From positions 124,001 through 188,000 of the forward strand of contig CAVVGZ010000005.1 of assembly GCA_963747965.1 (NCBI GenBank): DNA of 64,000 nucleotides. Direction: 5' to 3'. Below are positions 21,606 through 31,443 of this stretch, one piece after another. The first letter of the stretch is position 1. Every line of letters starts with the position of its first letter. Below the pieces are notes generated by a model that made no database searches, was not told the DNA's origin, and saw only the letters and a program-made list of their open reading frames with translations. Origin of the DNA: CAVVGZ01 sp963747965. Lineage in GTDB: Bacteria; Chloroflexota; Anaerolineae; Anaerolineales; Anaerolineaceae. The position numbers and the translations under genes were made by a program.

Positions 21606-21633
21606 TAACGGGCAAAAAGATGCCCGTTATTTA
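21606..21633 (+). terminator. Duplicated terminator hairpin
   Basis: TAACGGGCA pairs with TGCCCGTTA (21606-21629), followed by TTT. It is nearly the same sequence and context as the terminator at 21477 and suggests a local tandem duplication. Confidence 0.75.
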
Positions 21634-21771
21634 AATGTAACGTATTTCCATTGGGGTTCATTCTAAACAGTTCGAAATAATTCATTCAATAATGTATTTT
21701 TTGAGGTTGGAATTCAATCTACCGGTATTACGGATTGCCGGTTCATTTTATGAGAAAGGGTATACAGTCCG

Positions 21772-23212
21772 TCATGGTTTGCGGGCGAGAACTTCCTTGA
21801 TCATTGCGTCCAGTTGAGGCAATAAAGCCGGGATCTGGGCAGGTTCGGTGTAATACTGGAGGGATTGCCAGACAGCATCTGAAAGGATCACGCGCACTGT
21901 ACTCCAGCCGGGAGCAGTGGGTTCGGGTTTTAATTCGGGCAGAGAATTCGCAAATTTTTCCCAGCTGGGATTTTGCCTGGAAAAACTCTCTAAGAATTCC
22001 ATTTCCCGGGTTGTTACTGGGAGGGTACCGCTGGCCTGCACCAGTTTGGCATGATTCTGGGGGAGGGTTAGCCAGCGCATAAAGAGCCAGGAAGCCAGCT
22101 GCTCTTCCGGGCTGGAATCCAGCATGGCATAGGATAACCCATTAACCACCAGGGATTGTTTATCGTCATTGGATGGAAAAGGAATGATTGACCACTCATC
22201 CTGGTTGTTAAATTTTTTATCTGCCTTGTCTTGTTCAAGAATATCCTGCATGCCGCCGCTGAATATCAAGGCCTGGCGGTTTGCAAAGTATTCATAGGGT
22301 ACGGGTAAGCGGCTGCGCCAGGCACAACCGGCATCCACCATTTTGCGCAGGAATGTAATGGTTTCCTTGACCGAAGGTTTGTCGAAGGTGTAATCCCCGG
22401 AATTCAGCCGTTCTGTAATAGTGCTGTCAAAACTATTCAGCCAGTTAAGAATGACGGGGTACCTGGAATCCAGGATATAACCGCCAACATCCTCATCATC
22501 CGGATTATATTTGGCGGCGCTGCAGACCTGTTCATTGAATTCCTGGGGTGTTTTGGGGGGTGATTCAAAACCAAGTTCTCGTGCCCAGGTATCGTTGTAA
22601 AAGAGCAAATTAGCGCTTCTCATGGCGGGAATACCTACCTGGCTGCCTTCAAAAGTCTCCTGCTGCCAGAAGTCTGGTACGTAACTGGCAATTTCTTCCC
22701 CGCTCAATCCCCAGCCGGGTTGCAGGATGTAATTCTGCAGGGGAACCAGGATATTCTTTTCGCCATGTAATTCTTTTAAATCTTCAATCGGGGCGGCGAT
22801 TACGTTTGGCAGCTTATTGGTGGGACTGTCGTCCTCAATTTTTTCACGCAGCAGCCGGGTACTGCCAAGCGGATGGAGTGTCACCTCAACTCCCCAGATA
22901 TTGTTAATATTGAATTCATAGGTGAGGTCATTGATTGCCTGGAGGGTTGCACCTGTCCAGGGGTGCCAGAAGGATATCCGGGTACCATCCAGGGATTCTG
23001 GGTCTACTTCTAATGGGAATTGAACTGGGTACAACAGTAGGAGGAGGTTGCGGGGTAGCGGTATTAAGTACCGGAGTGGATTGAATGGTTCTCGATGGAG
23101 TGGGGCTGATACTTTGAGTTTCACATCCAGAGCTGAGGAACGTTACGCACGCCAGGATGAAAAGGCATATTTTATTCAATCGATGGGGATAATTTAGCAT
23201 TCGTATTCTCAA
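21772..23212 (-). CDS. Extracellular sugar-binding lipoprotein (ABC transporter family 1), one frame break
   Basis: The N-terminus is a lipoprotein signal (hydrophobic ICLFILACVTFLSSGC, Cys as lipidation site) followed by a Pro/Thr-rich linker. The rest is a solute-binding protein of the sugar type (DGTRISFWHPWTGATLQAI, FYNDTWARELGF, QALIFSGGMQDILEQ, WLFMRWLTLPQNHAKL). A frame break near 23010 separates signal and body; one base change joins VPSSIP to LEVDPESLDGTRI. The expected partners, two permeases and an ATPase, are not nearby, so it is an orphan binding protein or uses a distant transporter. The start is ATG 23212 or a downstream ATG at 23200. Confidence 0.85.
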
Positions 23213-23258
23213 GGTATCGTTATTCGTTTCAATTATTCAGGACAACCTATTCATCGGA

Positions 23259-23906
23259 TTAATCAAAATCGGTTGGCTCATCAGGATTGTGCAACTGTTG
23301 AAAGAAACGTATGATTTGCTGGTGTGTAGTCCGGCCGATCGATAACGGCGGAATTTCATTTTCGGGAAAAAAGGAAGCCTGAGCTGTTTCTATACTGTCT
23401 GCAGGTGCTCCCCCGGTGATTACACAACGGAAAAACAGTTTATATATATGGAAAGGATGAGGTGGATGGCCGTGCAAATTGCGGTCATAAACTGCAAGTA
23501 ATTTGTCAGCATGGACAATAAAACCCGATTCTTCAAATACTTCCCGCTCTACAGCCCGGCTTGGGGGTTCACCAACATCCACCCAGCCGCCCGGGAGAGT
23601 CCAACCACCATCAGAAAGCTCTTTCACCAGCAAAATATTTCCATTCAAAAAAACCACACCGCGTACATCAACTTTCGGAGTGGCATAACCGGCCTGGGAA
23701 TCAAATATCTCAACGACCTGATCTTCTGACAGGTTGGTATGAGCGGAAAGGATCTGAGCTGCTATCCTGTTTACTTCTTCATAGCGCATTTGGTCGTATG
23801 GGTTTGAACTATAATTCAGACCATTTTGGGCAATAGACTGCAGCTTTTGTGCCCACTCCAGCCAACGGGGGTGGCGGTTGATTTGATTGAATTCTGCGGC
23901 TTTCAA
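23259..23906 (-). CDS. NUDIX hydrolase with N-terminal helical domain
   Basis: About 215 residues. An N-terminal domain of the type that precedes NUDIX folds in ADP-sugar or nucleotide hydrolases (HPRWLEWAQKLQSIAQNGL) is followed by the NUDIX domain. The Nudix box is GWVDVGEPPSRAVEREVFEE with G-x5-E-x7-RE-x2-EE intact. It cleaves a nucleoside diphosphate linked to another moiety; the substrate is not predictable. The frame is open to 23948, but I place the start at TTG 23906. AAGGTG lies just upstream of it, homologous sequence begins there, and the longer start would run through the valS promoter on the other strand. Confidence 0.85.
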   Translation of the reverse strand: MKAAEFNQINRHPRWLEWAQKLQSIAQNGLNYSSNPYDQMRYEEVNRIAAQILSAHTNLSEDQVVEIFDSQAGYATPKVDVRGVVFLNGNILLVKELSDGGWTLPGGWVDVGEPPSRAVEREVFEESGFIVHADKLLAVYDRNLHGHPPHPFHIYKLFFRCVITGGAPADSIETAQASFFPENEIPPLSIGRTTHQQIIRFFQQLHNPDEPTDFD

Positions 23907-23935
23907 TTGACACACCTTCCAGAAGTTTGTATAAT
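23907..23935 (+). promoter_or_regulatory. Perfect consensus promoter of the valS T-box transcript
   Basis: TTGACA (23907-23912), 17 nt, TATAAT (23930-23935). All twelve bases match the sigma-A consensus. Transcription would begin at about 23942, just ahead of the T-box leader and divergent from the NUDIX gene. Confidence 0.85.
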
Positions 23936-23941
23936 GAATAG

Positions 23942-24211
23942 ACACCAATTCTAAACGTTATTTGCCAAAAGGAGTAGGTGGGCAATTGGCTGCCAGAGAC
24001 GGAGTGCCACCGGTTGAAAGCCTCCCCAGTCAACCCTGCTGAAGTCGTTTGGTAGAACTGCTGAAGAAATCTCTGCCTGGCAGAGAGAATAGACCGGCAC
24101 GGGCGGCCCGTTATTGCCAGATGGGAACAAGCGTACCAGGATTTTTCTGGTAAATTGAGGTGGTACCGCGGAAGACAAACCTTTCGTCCTCAGGGATGGG
24201 AGGTTTTTTTC
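23942..24211 (+). promoter_or_regulatory. T-box leader controlling valS
   Basis: The diagnostic T-box GAGGTGGTACCGCGG is at 24157-24171, with the TGG that pairs with the uncharged tRNA acceptor end. It is followed by a terminator hairpin (AACCT...AGGTT) and T7 at about 24178-24210. Upstream there is a Stem I-like region with AGTA near 23973 and GAA at 24041-24043, directly followed by GTC (24044-24046). GTC fits a valine specifier codon at the expected place. Uncharged tRNA-Val should stabilise the antiterminator and allow valS transcription. The element itself is certain; the specifier codon is my reading and rests on hand folding. Confidence 0.93.
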
Positions 24212-24239
24212 ATGGAGTTTGATGGAGGAAATCGGAAAA

Positions 24240-26953
24240 ATGCAAAATATACCTTTTGAAAAAACCTATGATTTTGAAGGAACGGAGAAGCGGCTCTATG
24301 ATTGGTGGGAGAAATCCGGCTATTTTGAGCCAATCAATGATCCCAATAAACCTGGATTTGACCCATCCATCAAACCATTTGTCATTTCCATTCCGCCGCC
24401 CAATGTAACCGGTGAACTGCATCTTGGACACGCCATGTTTGTATCGATGGAAGACCTGATGATCCGCTACCACCGTATGAAAGGCATTCCAACCCTTTGG
24501 GTTCCCGGGAGTGATCATGCCGGTATTGCCACCCAACTACAGGTTGAAAAATCCCTGGCAAAGGAAGGTCTCACCAGAGACCAGATAGGGCGGGAAGAAT
24601 TTCAGCGGCGTGCCTGGGCATGGAAGGAAAAGTACGGCGGTATCATCCAAACGCAAATCCGCCGCCTTGGCGCTTCCATGGATTGGAAACGCGAACGATT
24701 TACCCTTGACGAAGGTTTATCCAGGGCAGTTCGGGAAGCATTTGTACGCCTTTATGATAAGGGCTTGATTTATCGCGGACCACGCTTGATAAACTGGTCG
24801 CCGGGTTTGCGTACGGCAGTATCCGATCTGGAAGTTGAATACAGCCAGGAGAATGGAAAACTTTATTACTTCAAATATTTGCTGGCAGACGATCCGGGTG
24901 CATATATCCCGGTGGCAACCACACGCCCGGAGACCATACTGGGAGATACAGCGGTGGCTGTTCATCCCGATGATGACCGTTATGCCAGCTATGTCGGGAA
25001 AAAAGTAATTGTCCCCATATTGAAGCGAGAAATTGTGGTTATTGCAGACGAGTATGTGGACAGGGAATTTGGTACCGGCGCATTAAAAATCACCCCGGGG
25101 CACGATCCAAATGACTATGAAATTGGTCAAAGGTACGGGCTTGAAATTATCAGTGTTCTGGATGAAGAAGCCAGGATAAATGAAAATGGGGGACCTTACG
25201 CCGGGTTGGATCGCTTTGAAGCACGCAAGCGAATCTGGGAAGATATGCGCGCTGAAGGTCTGGTGATTAAGGAAGAAAAATATATGATGAATGTCCCCCG
25301 CTCGCAACGCGGCGGCGAGATTATTGAACCGATGGTTTCCAGGCAGTGGTTTGTAAAGATGAAACCCCTGGCAGAACCTGCACTGGAAGCAGTCCGGGAT
25401 GGTAGGATCAAGATTATCCCCGAAAGGTTTACCAAGGTTTATTTTAACTGGCTTGATAATATACAGGATTGGTGTATCAGCCGCCAGCTCTGGTGGGGGC
25501 ATCGAATACCGGTCTGGTATTGTGATGACTGCAAGGAGATGACAATTTCCCGCGAAGACGCCCTCGTTTGCGGGCACTGCGGGAGCCGGAATATTACCCA
25601 GGATCCGGATGTGCTTGATACCTGGTTTTCATCGGGATTATGGCCATTTTCCACACTGGGTTGGCCTGAAAATACACCGGATTACAAGTACTATTATCCG
25701 ACATCTGTGTTGGAAACCGGGTATGACATCCTCTTTTTCTGGGTTGCCCGCATGATCATTGACGGCCTCGAGTTTACCGGGCAGATTCCTTTTCACACCG
25801 TATATCTGCACGGTTTGATACGCGATGAGAGTGGCCAAAAAATGAGCAAAACCAAAGCGAATGTTATTGATCCTTTAAAGGTAATGGATGAATTTGGGAC
25901 AGATGCTTTGCGTTTTACCCTGCTGGTAGGGTCCTCACCTGGAAATGATATGAACCTGAGTATTAAAAAGGTGGAATCAAACCGTAATTTTGCCAATAAA
26001 CTCTGGAATGCTGGACGCTATGTCATTTCTGCGGTTCAAAAATCTCCCTCCCGCCCGGTTGGTGAAGCGGATTGGACCCTGGCAGATTCATGGATCTGGG
26101 CGCGTTTGCAAAATTGCTCAGGGAAGTCGACCGTTTATTCTCAACCTACCAGTACGGGGAAGCCGGAAGGCAAATCTATGAATTCTTCTGGGGAGATTTC
26201 GCGGACTGGTATGTGGAAATTTCAAAAATACAAATAGCTGAGGGTGGGGATAGGGCATATTACACCGTCTCCAGATTAGTGGATATTTTTGACCGGGTAC
26301 TGCGATTGCTGCATCCTTTTACGCCTTTTATTACAGAGGAAATCTGGGGTCATCTAAAAAATGCTGCCCTGGAATCCTTGCCTGGTTTGTACCAGGAAAA
26401 CTACTGGGAGGATGCATTAATGATTGCTGCATGGCCGGAGCCTGAGGCTATTAAAGATTCGGAAGACCAACAAGTTGCCGAGTTTTCGCTTGTCCAGGAT
26501 CTAATCCGGGCAATACGGAATGTGCGATTGGAGAAGAACATCAAACCGGGGAAGCCGATTCCTGCCACAATCGATGTCGGTACCCGGGCTCCCATGCTGA
26601 AGAATCAAAAAAAGGTCCTGGCGGCTTTGGCAAAATTGAACTTAAATGAATTGGTTATTCAGGCGGGGATAAAGGATAAACCCAAAAATCAACTATCGCT
26701 GGTGGTATCCGGAATCGAAATATTCCTGCCCAAACCCGATTTGGTGGATGATCAGGATGCTAATGATCGCCTGGAAAAAGAATTTGGTGGGATCCAGAGC
26801 CAGATAAAGCGGCTGGAGGATTTGCTTGGAGGCGAGTTTGCAATTAAAGCCCCTCCAGGGTTGGTTGAAAAAGAGCGCCAGAAGCTGGATACCTATCGAT
26901 TATCCGCCCAAAAGTTGATGGAGCAGCTGTTGAAGACGAAGAAAAAAAACTGA
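24240..26953 (+). CDS. valS: Valyl-tRNA synthetase, one frame break
   Basis: About 904 residues when repaired, normal for ValRS. It has class I signatures HLGH (NVTGELHLGHAMF) and KMSKT (SGQKMSKTKANV), the editing CP1 domain (TTRPETILGDTAVAVHP), a C-x2-C...C-x2-C zinc module (CDDCKEM...CGHCGS) and a C-terminal coiled coil (QIKRLEDLLGGEFAIKAPPG). The frame breaks at the A run 26110-26113. Adding one A gives RLQKLLREVDRLF and restores the protein, so this is almost certainly a homopolymer error, since the gene is essential. ATG 24240 is preferred because GGAGG lies about 11 bases upstream. An in-frame ATG at 24222 is the alternative. Expression is controlled by the T-box directly upstream. Confidence 0.95.
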
Positions 26954-27078
26954 CCACACCTATCTCCAATCCCGATTTTAGGGTCACTTAATTTACCAAT
27001 CTCCCATTCCCAAGGGAAATCGGCTGGGTAGATAAATGTTGAATTGGTCAGCAAAGGGGGAAGGGTACAGGTATACGG

Positions 27079-28779
27079 TTACCCAACGCGCTTCTTTTCC
27101 AGATCGAAAATTCTGCGCAAAGTAGCAATGGTCGATGCATAGGTGGAATCCATGCCAAAATAGGACATGGTTCCGGCAGCCAGGTTTCTGGCTTTGTTCA
27201 TGGGATTGTCAGAAACATAATGGAGGATACCCACATCAAACGGCACTCCGTAAAGGTTACCGATTTCATTGATGGGATGCCGTTTGGGACGATACATCTC
27301 ATAAACGGCTGATAGGTATGGTCCGGCTTCCATTTCAATGTCTGTGTAGCCCTCCCTGTAAAAAACATCCATATACTGCGCATTCTGCAAGAAAGTTCCC
27401 ATCACGCAGACAGCTTTCTGATTATCAAGGACAGTTCCGAAGATAAGATAGGGGGATACGTCTGCAGCCTGAAATATATTCTGGAACAAATAAGTATTCC
27501 TGGAGTGTTCATCATGGATGACATTGGGAATCATAACATCGCCGATGACTCCATTTAATGAGGCTGATTTTCCCAGGATGTAAACCCCAAGGATAGGGTA
27601 GATATGTTCTGCAAGCTTAATAAGGATGTTGTAAGCTGATAAACCCAGCGGGTAATCAATATTTAAAATGATGGCGTTGCTTTTCTCCAGGAATGAAAGA
27701 TCACCCGTTGACAACCTGGCATCAATGGTTTCCGGGCGTAATTCGGACAGGTGAATTACCTGGGCATCAACATCGAAATAATGTTCGCTGGGGATTCGCA
27801 CGATCCCGGAATTATGTTCATAAGCAAATTTATCCTTCAGGAGGCTCTGACCTTCCTGGGTCTGCTGGTATTTTTTCTGGACATAGTAAAAAAAGTTGGC
27901 TTCATTGGAGGGTGAATTTCTCTGGCGAATTGCATTCCATTCATCCAGAAGCGGCTGGTTTCCTTCCTTCTGCAGGTAGTCTAGTAGTTCTTGTTTCCGC
28001 TGCAAAGCGAATCCGGACAGCAGGTTTACCACGCCGTGGGTATTACTGGATATAAAATACACAGGTGATTGGAGGAGGTCCCGGCAGCGAGATTCGATAT
28101 TCTCCCACCAGGCGCGGGTTGCCCGGTAATATTCCGTCAGAGAACCGCTCAAGAGGCGCACTTCAAAATCACACCGCTTGCTTTTAATTTGAAGGAGGAG
28201 CTCCAAATAGTTGTCCCCCATTACAGTTTGCAGCCTTATCAGGTCTTCATTTGAGATCTCTAAATCTCCGGCAAGTCGAATTGCAGCATCGGGGGATTGT
28301 TTGGATTTATGGATATGGTCTTCTGGCATATTCTGAAAATGCTCATGGAGTTTATTCCACTCGATCTGGAACGCCGTCAATGCCGGGATAACATCATCGA
28401 TATCCGACCGGCTGGCGATGAGACATGCCAGCATAGATTGGCCATCATAAAAGCATCGTCTGCGGCGTGCCTTAGCCGAGACCGGGATCCATCTTTCTAT
28501 ATCCGGGAACCCGTAACGCTCAAAGACTGATGGGCTCTGCCCCAGAAGGATTGTTTTTACATCCACAACGCAGGAAGGCAGACGCAGAAGACTGTAAATG
28601 AAGGCCGGGATATCAGGATGCCGGTGGCGTGCATCAGGGTGCAAGGATGAATTCATGCCCCCATGAACTTCTTCAAGGGTGCGGATGTGGACCACCGAGG
28701 TTGAACGCAGAAGTGAGTAAATCGTACGAAGATAAAGATCTATTTCTTCGGATGCTGTTGTAGGTACAGTTCTTTCCAT
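27079..28779 (-). CDS. Uncharacterised protein with nucleoside-phosphorylase-like C-terminal domain
   Basis: An intact protein of 566 residues with no signal peptide or membrane segment. The N-terminal 300 residues are mostly helical and unrecognised. The C-terminal part recalls the purine nucleoside phosphorylase/MTA phosphorylase fold: YILGKSASLNGVIGDVMIPN resembles the glycine-rich segment followed by GD-x-[VI]-[IL]-P. IEMEAGPYLSAVYE resembles the MEA/MES nucleoside-binding motif, and FLQNAQYMDVFYREGY precedes it as in that family. The domain assignment is made by eye. A substrate or reaction is not claimed. It is monocistronic, and a perfect 40-bp palindrome lies 39 bp upstream of the start. 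The family appears conserved enough to be functional, with normal codon use throughout. Confidence 0.7.
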   Translation of the reverse strand: MERTVPTTASEEIDLYLRTIYSLLRSTSVVHIRTLEEVHGGMNSSLHPDARHRHPDIPAFIYSLLRLPSCVVDVKTILLGQSPSVFERYGFPDIERWIPVSAKARRRRCFYDGQSMLACLIASRSDIDDVIPALTAFQIEWNKLHEHFQNMPEDHIHKSKQSPDAAIRLAGDLEISNEDLIRLQTVMGDNYLELLLQIKSKRCDFEVRLLSGSLTEYYRATRAWWENIESRCRDLLQSPVYFISSNTHGVVNLLSGFALQRKQELLDYLQKEGNQPLLDEWNAIRQRNSPSNEANFFYYVQKKYQQTQEGQSLLKDKFAYEHNSGIVRIPSEHYFDVDAQVIHLSELRPETIDARLSTGDLSFLEKSNAIILNIDYPLGLSAYNILIKLAEHIYPILGVYILGKSASLNGVIGDVMIPNVIHDEHSRNTYLFQNIFQAADVSPYLIFGTVLDNQKAVCVMGTFLQNAQYMDVFYREGYTDIEMEAGPYLSAVYEMYRPKRHPINEIGNLYGVPFDVGILHYVSDNPMNKARNLAAGTMSYFGMDSTYASTIATLRRIFDLEKKRVG

Positions 28780-28817
28780 AGTAATCCTATTATTTGAGAT
28801 GTTTCCTGATCAGATGG

Positions 28818-28857
28818 ATTGAGAATATCGGGGAAAATTTTCCCCGATATTCTCAAT
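28818..28857. repeat. Perfect 40-bp palindrome
   Basis: Twenty bases (ATTGAGAATATCGGGGAAAA) followed immediately by their exact reverse complement, without spacer. It lies between mscL (downstream of its stop) and the start of the 566-residue gene. Neither side has a good T run, so a simple terminator is doubtful. It could be an operator, a hairpin in the 5' leader, or both. Confidence 0.92.
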
Positions 28858-29014
28858 ATTAACATATGATTCATCGTCGGTTTTCAAGAATCCAGGAGCA
28901 ATTGATAACGGAAGTCAAATAGTGATACCAACCTAATTGATGCCTTGATAATATTAAATATCTCATCAAAATTGACGGTTCAGTCTCAAATAATGTAAAT
29001 TTTCAGAATGATGA

Positions 29015-29440
29015 TCACAATTGCGAAGTGCAATTTGGGCAGCGAGACGCCTTAGTTGGAATGGCAGTCATGCAGTACGGGCACTCTTTTGTTGTCACCG
29101 GTATTTCGACCGGGCCTTTCATACGATTATATTGTTTCACAATTAAAAACATCACCAATGCCACAATGAGAAAATCAATGATTGTTGAAATGAAAAGGCC
29201 ATAATTCAGAGTTGCCGCACCTGCCGCCTGGGCATCAGCAAGGGTCTTGTAATCCGTACCGGAAAGGTTTACGAAGAAGTTGGAAAAACTCATATTACCA
29301 AGTATTAACCCCACCAATGGCATAATTAAATCATTGACTACAGATGTTACAATTTTTCCGAATGCAGCCCCCAGGATGAAGGCAACAGCTAGATCAAAAA
29401 CATTCCCCCGCAATGCAAATTCCTTAAATTCCTTAAACAT
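29015..29440 (-). CDS. mscL: Large-conductance mechanosensitive channel with C-terminal zinc ribbon
   Basis: 141 residues. MscL forms a homopentameric membrane pore that opens under hypo-osmotic stress. The N-terminal family block FKEFALRGNVFDLAVAFILG and both membrane helices are present, and the periplasmic loop contains the usual NFFVNLSG-like segment. The C-terminus carries CPYC...CPNC, a small zinc ribbon not found in the E. coli protein but frequent in some bacterial MscL. The start ATG 29440 has GGAGGAG at the right distance. Confidence 0.95.
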   Translation of the reverse strand: MFKEFKEFALRGNVFDLAVAFILGAAFGKIVTSVVNDLIMPLVGLILGNMSFSNFFVNLSGTDYKTLADAQAAGAATLNYGLFISTIIDFLIVALVMFLIVKQYNRMKGPVEIPVTTKECPYCMTAIPTKASRCPNCTSQL

Positions 29441-29565
29441 ATCTCCTCCAAGAAAACATGATAATTAATAGTACATTTTAAATACAACTATAGGCTTGTC
29501 CTGTTTAGGGTAAGGATAAACCTGGATTAAGACCAGTTGAGACAAAATAACAGATTCTTAAATAA

Positions 29566-29982
29566 CTATAAACCAGCCTTAAGCTCTTCCTTATATTTAT
29601 TCAGATCTGCCCATTTTCCATCCCTGGCTAATTCTGCCTGTTTTTGCCAGGTGTCTGATTGTGCAAAGTTAAATTTCCCATCAGCCAAAATTTTGTCGAT
29701 TTCCGCCTTGTCTGTTTTGGCCAATTTGGCATAGCTCTTAATCCCTTTGGATTTCAACGCCTTTTCAATTTCCGGACCAATACCCTCTATATCCGTCAGG
29801 TTATCTGAACGGCCAAATCCGCTTATCAAGAATACCGCTACAACCAGGAGAAAGATAAAAAGAAGAATGATAAACATCGAGGTGTCGGCTGTGGAAGTTC
29901 CCTGCATTGTGTAGGCGGAAGAAATGAGCGCGCTTAACAGGACAAAAGTTCCCAGTAAAAATCTGTTTTTTTTCATCATCAA
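29566..29982 (-). CDS. Membrane-anchored helix-hairpin-helix protein
   Basis: 138 residues. There are two hydrophobic segments, a signal-like one (FLLGTFVLLSALISSAY) and a membrane helix (FIILLFIFLLVVAVFLI). A soluble helix-hairpin-helix domain follows: LTDIEGIGPEIEKALKSKGI then SYAKLAKTDKAEIDKIL. Such GIGP domains appear at the ends of many bacterial membrane proteins and often occur as stand-alone proteins; their binding target is usually unknown. The C-terminus (DTWQKQAELARDGKWADLNK) is typical of this variant. The orientation is likely cytoplasmic for the HhH part. It is transcribed in the same direction as mscL, 126 bp upstream. Confidence 0.78.
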   Translation of the reverse strand: MMMKKNRFLLGTFVLLSALISSAYTMQGTSTADTSMFIILLFIFLLVVAVFLISGFGRSDNLTDIEGIGPEIEKALKSKGIKSYAKLAKTDKAEIDKILADGKFNFAQSDTWQKQAELARDGKWADLNKYKEELKAGL

Positions 29983-30306
29983 GCCTTTCGTTTAATAAAA
30001 CTGTTAATTGAAAAATTGATTTATCCTAATTAAGTTAAATATTTTTCCGGTCATCACTCCTTTACAAAAAATATATCCCTTGAAAAATATTCAGCCATTT
30101 TACATAGCAAATTACCAAGACACATTATTTTCTGTTAAATGGAAATAACCCATTTTTTACCAGATGATTTGCTGAAATATGGATAGGTATAAATTCTTGA
30201 GTTACTCCTATCAAACTCGTCCCTATTTCCTGGATAGACAAGCGTCTTTAAAATTAGTATAGTATGTATTATTCTGAAAATCAAATCAAATTAAACCGGG
30301 TGAAAT
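29983..30306. other. AT-rich intergenic region
   Basis: Divergent spacer between the HhH protein and the beta-hydroxyacid dehydrogenase. Apart from the promoter at 30235-30263 I see nothing coding or structured in it. Confidence 0.5.
30235..30263 (+). promoter_or_regulatory. Promoter of the beta-hydroxyacid dehydrogenase gene
   Basis: TAGACA, a 17-nt spacer and TATAGT. The start codon lies about 40 bp downstream. Confidence 0.6.
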
Positions 30307-31200
30307 ATGAAAAAAGTTGGCTATATTGGGTTGGGAATCATGGGTAAATCAATCGCCCGGAATATCATGCGGGCGGGATTTTCGGTTGTTGTCCATAACC
30401 GCAGCCGGGCTGCTGTCATGGAACTGGTAGAGGAAGGCGCAACCGAGGCAAATTCCCCGGCCGAGGTTGCCTCTCAGGTGGATGTGGTATTTACAAACCT
30501 CCCGGATTCCCCTGATGTCGAAAGGGTTGCCCTTGGGGAGAAGGGTATTCTTGAGGGTGCGCATCCAGGCTTGATTTTCGTGGATAACTCGACGATTAAA
30601 CCAGCAACGGCGCGCAATATTGCTCAAGTTTTGAGTACCAGGAAAATTCGATCCCTGGATGCACCGGTTAGCGGGGGAGACATAGGAGCGCGGGAGGGCA
30701 CCTTAACCATCATGGTGGGAGGACCGGAGGATGCATTTGTGGAGGCTTATCCCCTTTTTCAGGCTATGGGGAAGAGTATTACCCGTATCGGAGAAAGCGG
30801 AGCCGGCCAGATTGCCAAAGCAGCCAACCAGATTATGGTTGCTGCCCAGATGGTCGCTATGGGGGAATTGTTGATTTTCGCCCAAAAAGCTGGCGCTGAT
30901 CCAGAGAAAGTAGTTCAAGCAATTCAAGGCGGTGCAGCACAATGCTGGGCACTTGATAAAAAACCTGTACGCCTGTTTACCGGGGAACGAAGTCCGGGTT
31001 TTAAGGCTTATATGCAGGCCAAGGACCTCAATATTGTCATGGAAACTGCTGGAGAATATGGGGTACCATTACTCTCTGCAGCCCTTCATACACAATTCTA
31101 CAATTCGATGATCCAACAGGGCATGGGTGATCTGGATAATTCTGCAGTGATCGGAATCATCGAAAACCTGGCGGACGAAAAACTGAAGACGAATAAGTGA
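30307..31200 (+). CDS. NAD(P)-dependent beta-hydroxyacid dehydrogenase (HIBADH/GarR family)
   Basis: 297 residues, the normal family length. There is an N-terminal Rossmann domain with GYIGLGIMGKSIARNI (G-x-G-x2-G), the substrate-binding signature DAPVSGGDIGAREGTLTIMVGG and the catalytic Lys region GQIAKAANQIMVAAQMVAM. Members reduce or oxidise 3-hydroxyisobutyrate, tartronate semialdehyde, glyoxylate or succinic semialdehyde. A glycerate kinase occurs 31 kb away (62340), which would fit a tartronate semialdehyde reductase role, but this is only an idea. It is a single gene with its own promoter. Confidence 0.9.
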   Translation: MKKVGYIGLGIMGKSIARNIMRAGFSVVVHNRSRAAVMELVEEGATEANSPAEVASQVDVVFTNLPDSPDVERVALGEKGILEGAHPGLIFVDNSTIKPATARNIAQVLSTRKIRSLDAPVSGGDIGAREGTLTIMVGGPEDAFVEAYPLFQAMGKSITRIGESGAGQIAKAANQIMVAAQMVAMGELLIFAQKAGADPEKVVQAIQGGAAQCWALDKKPVRLFTGERSPGFKAYMQAKDLNIVMETAGEYGVPLLSAALHTQFYNSMIQQGMGDLDNSAVIGIIENLADEKLKTNK

Positions 31201-31443
31201 AGCAATTAATCGGAAAGATTGTCAGTCTGACCTGAAATTATTGAATTGTCCTTGCCCTCCGGTTGGTATCATAACCAGCCGGAATACTGTAATTTGATAT
31301 TAAAGGATCTCATCAGAATGTGGATCTCAACATACTTTCCGGGATCAAGCCTGATACTTTATAATTGTAAAAATTTGTTTACCATTTCCTATCTGAAAGG
31401 GACTTATTATAATTGGGGCACATAATTTCTTGAAAGGGTAAAC

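Noticed and set aside
21477..21633. Repeats near tRNA-Cys as a CRISPR or integrated element
   Set aside because: Only two copies of a 24-mer and two hairpins exist; there is no integrase, cas gene or regular spacing.
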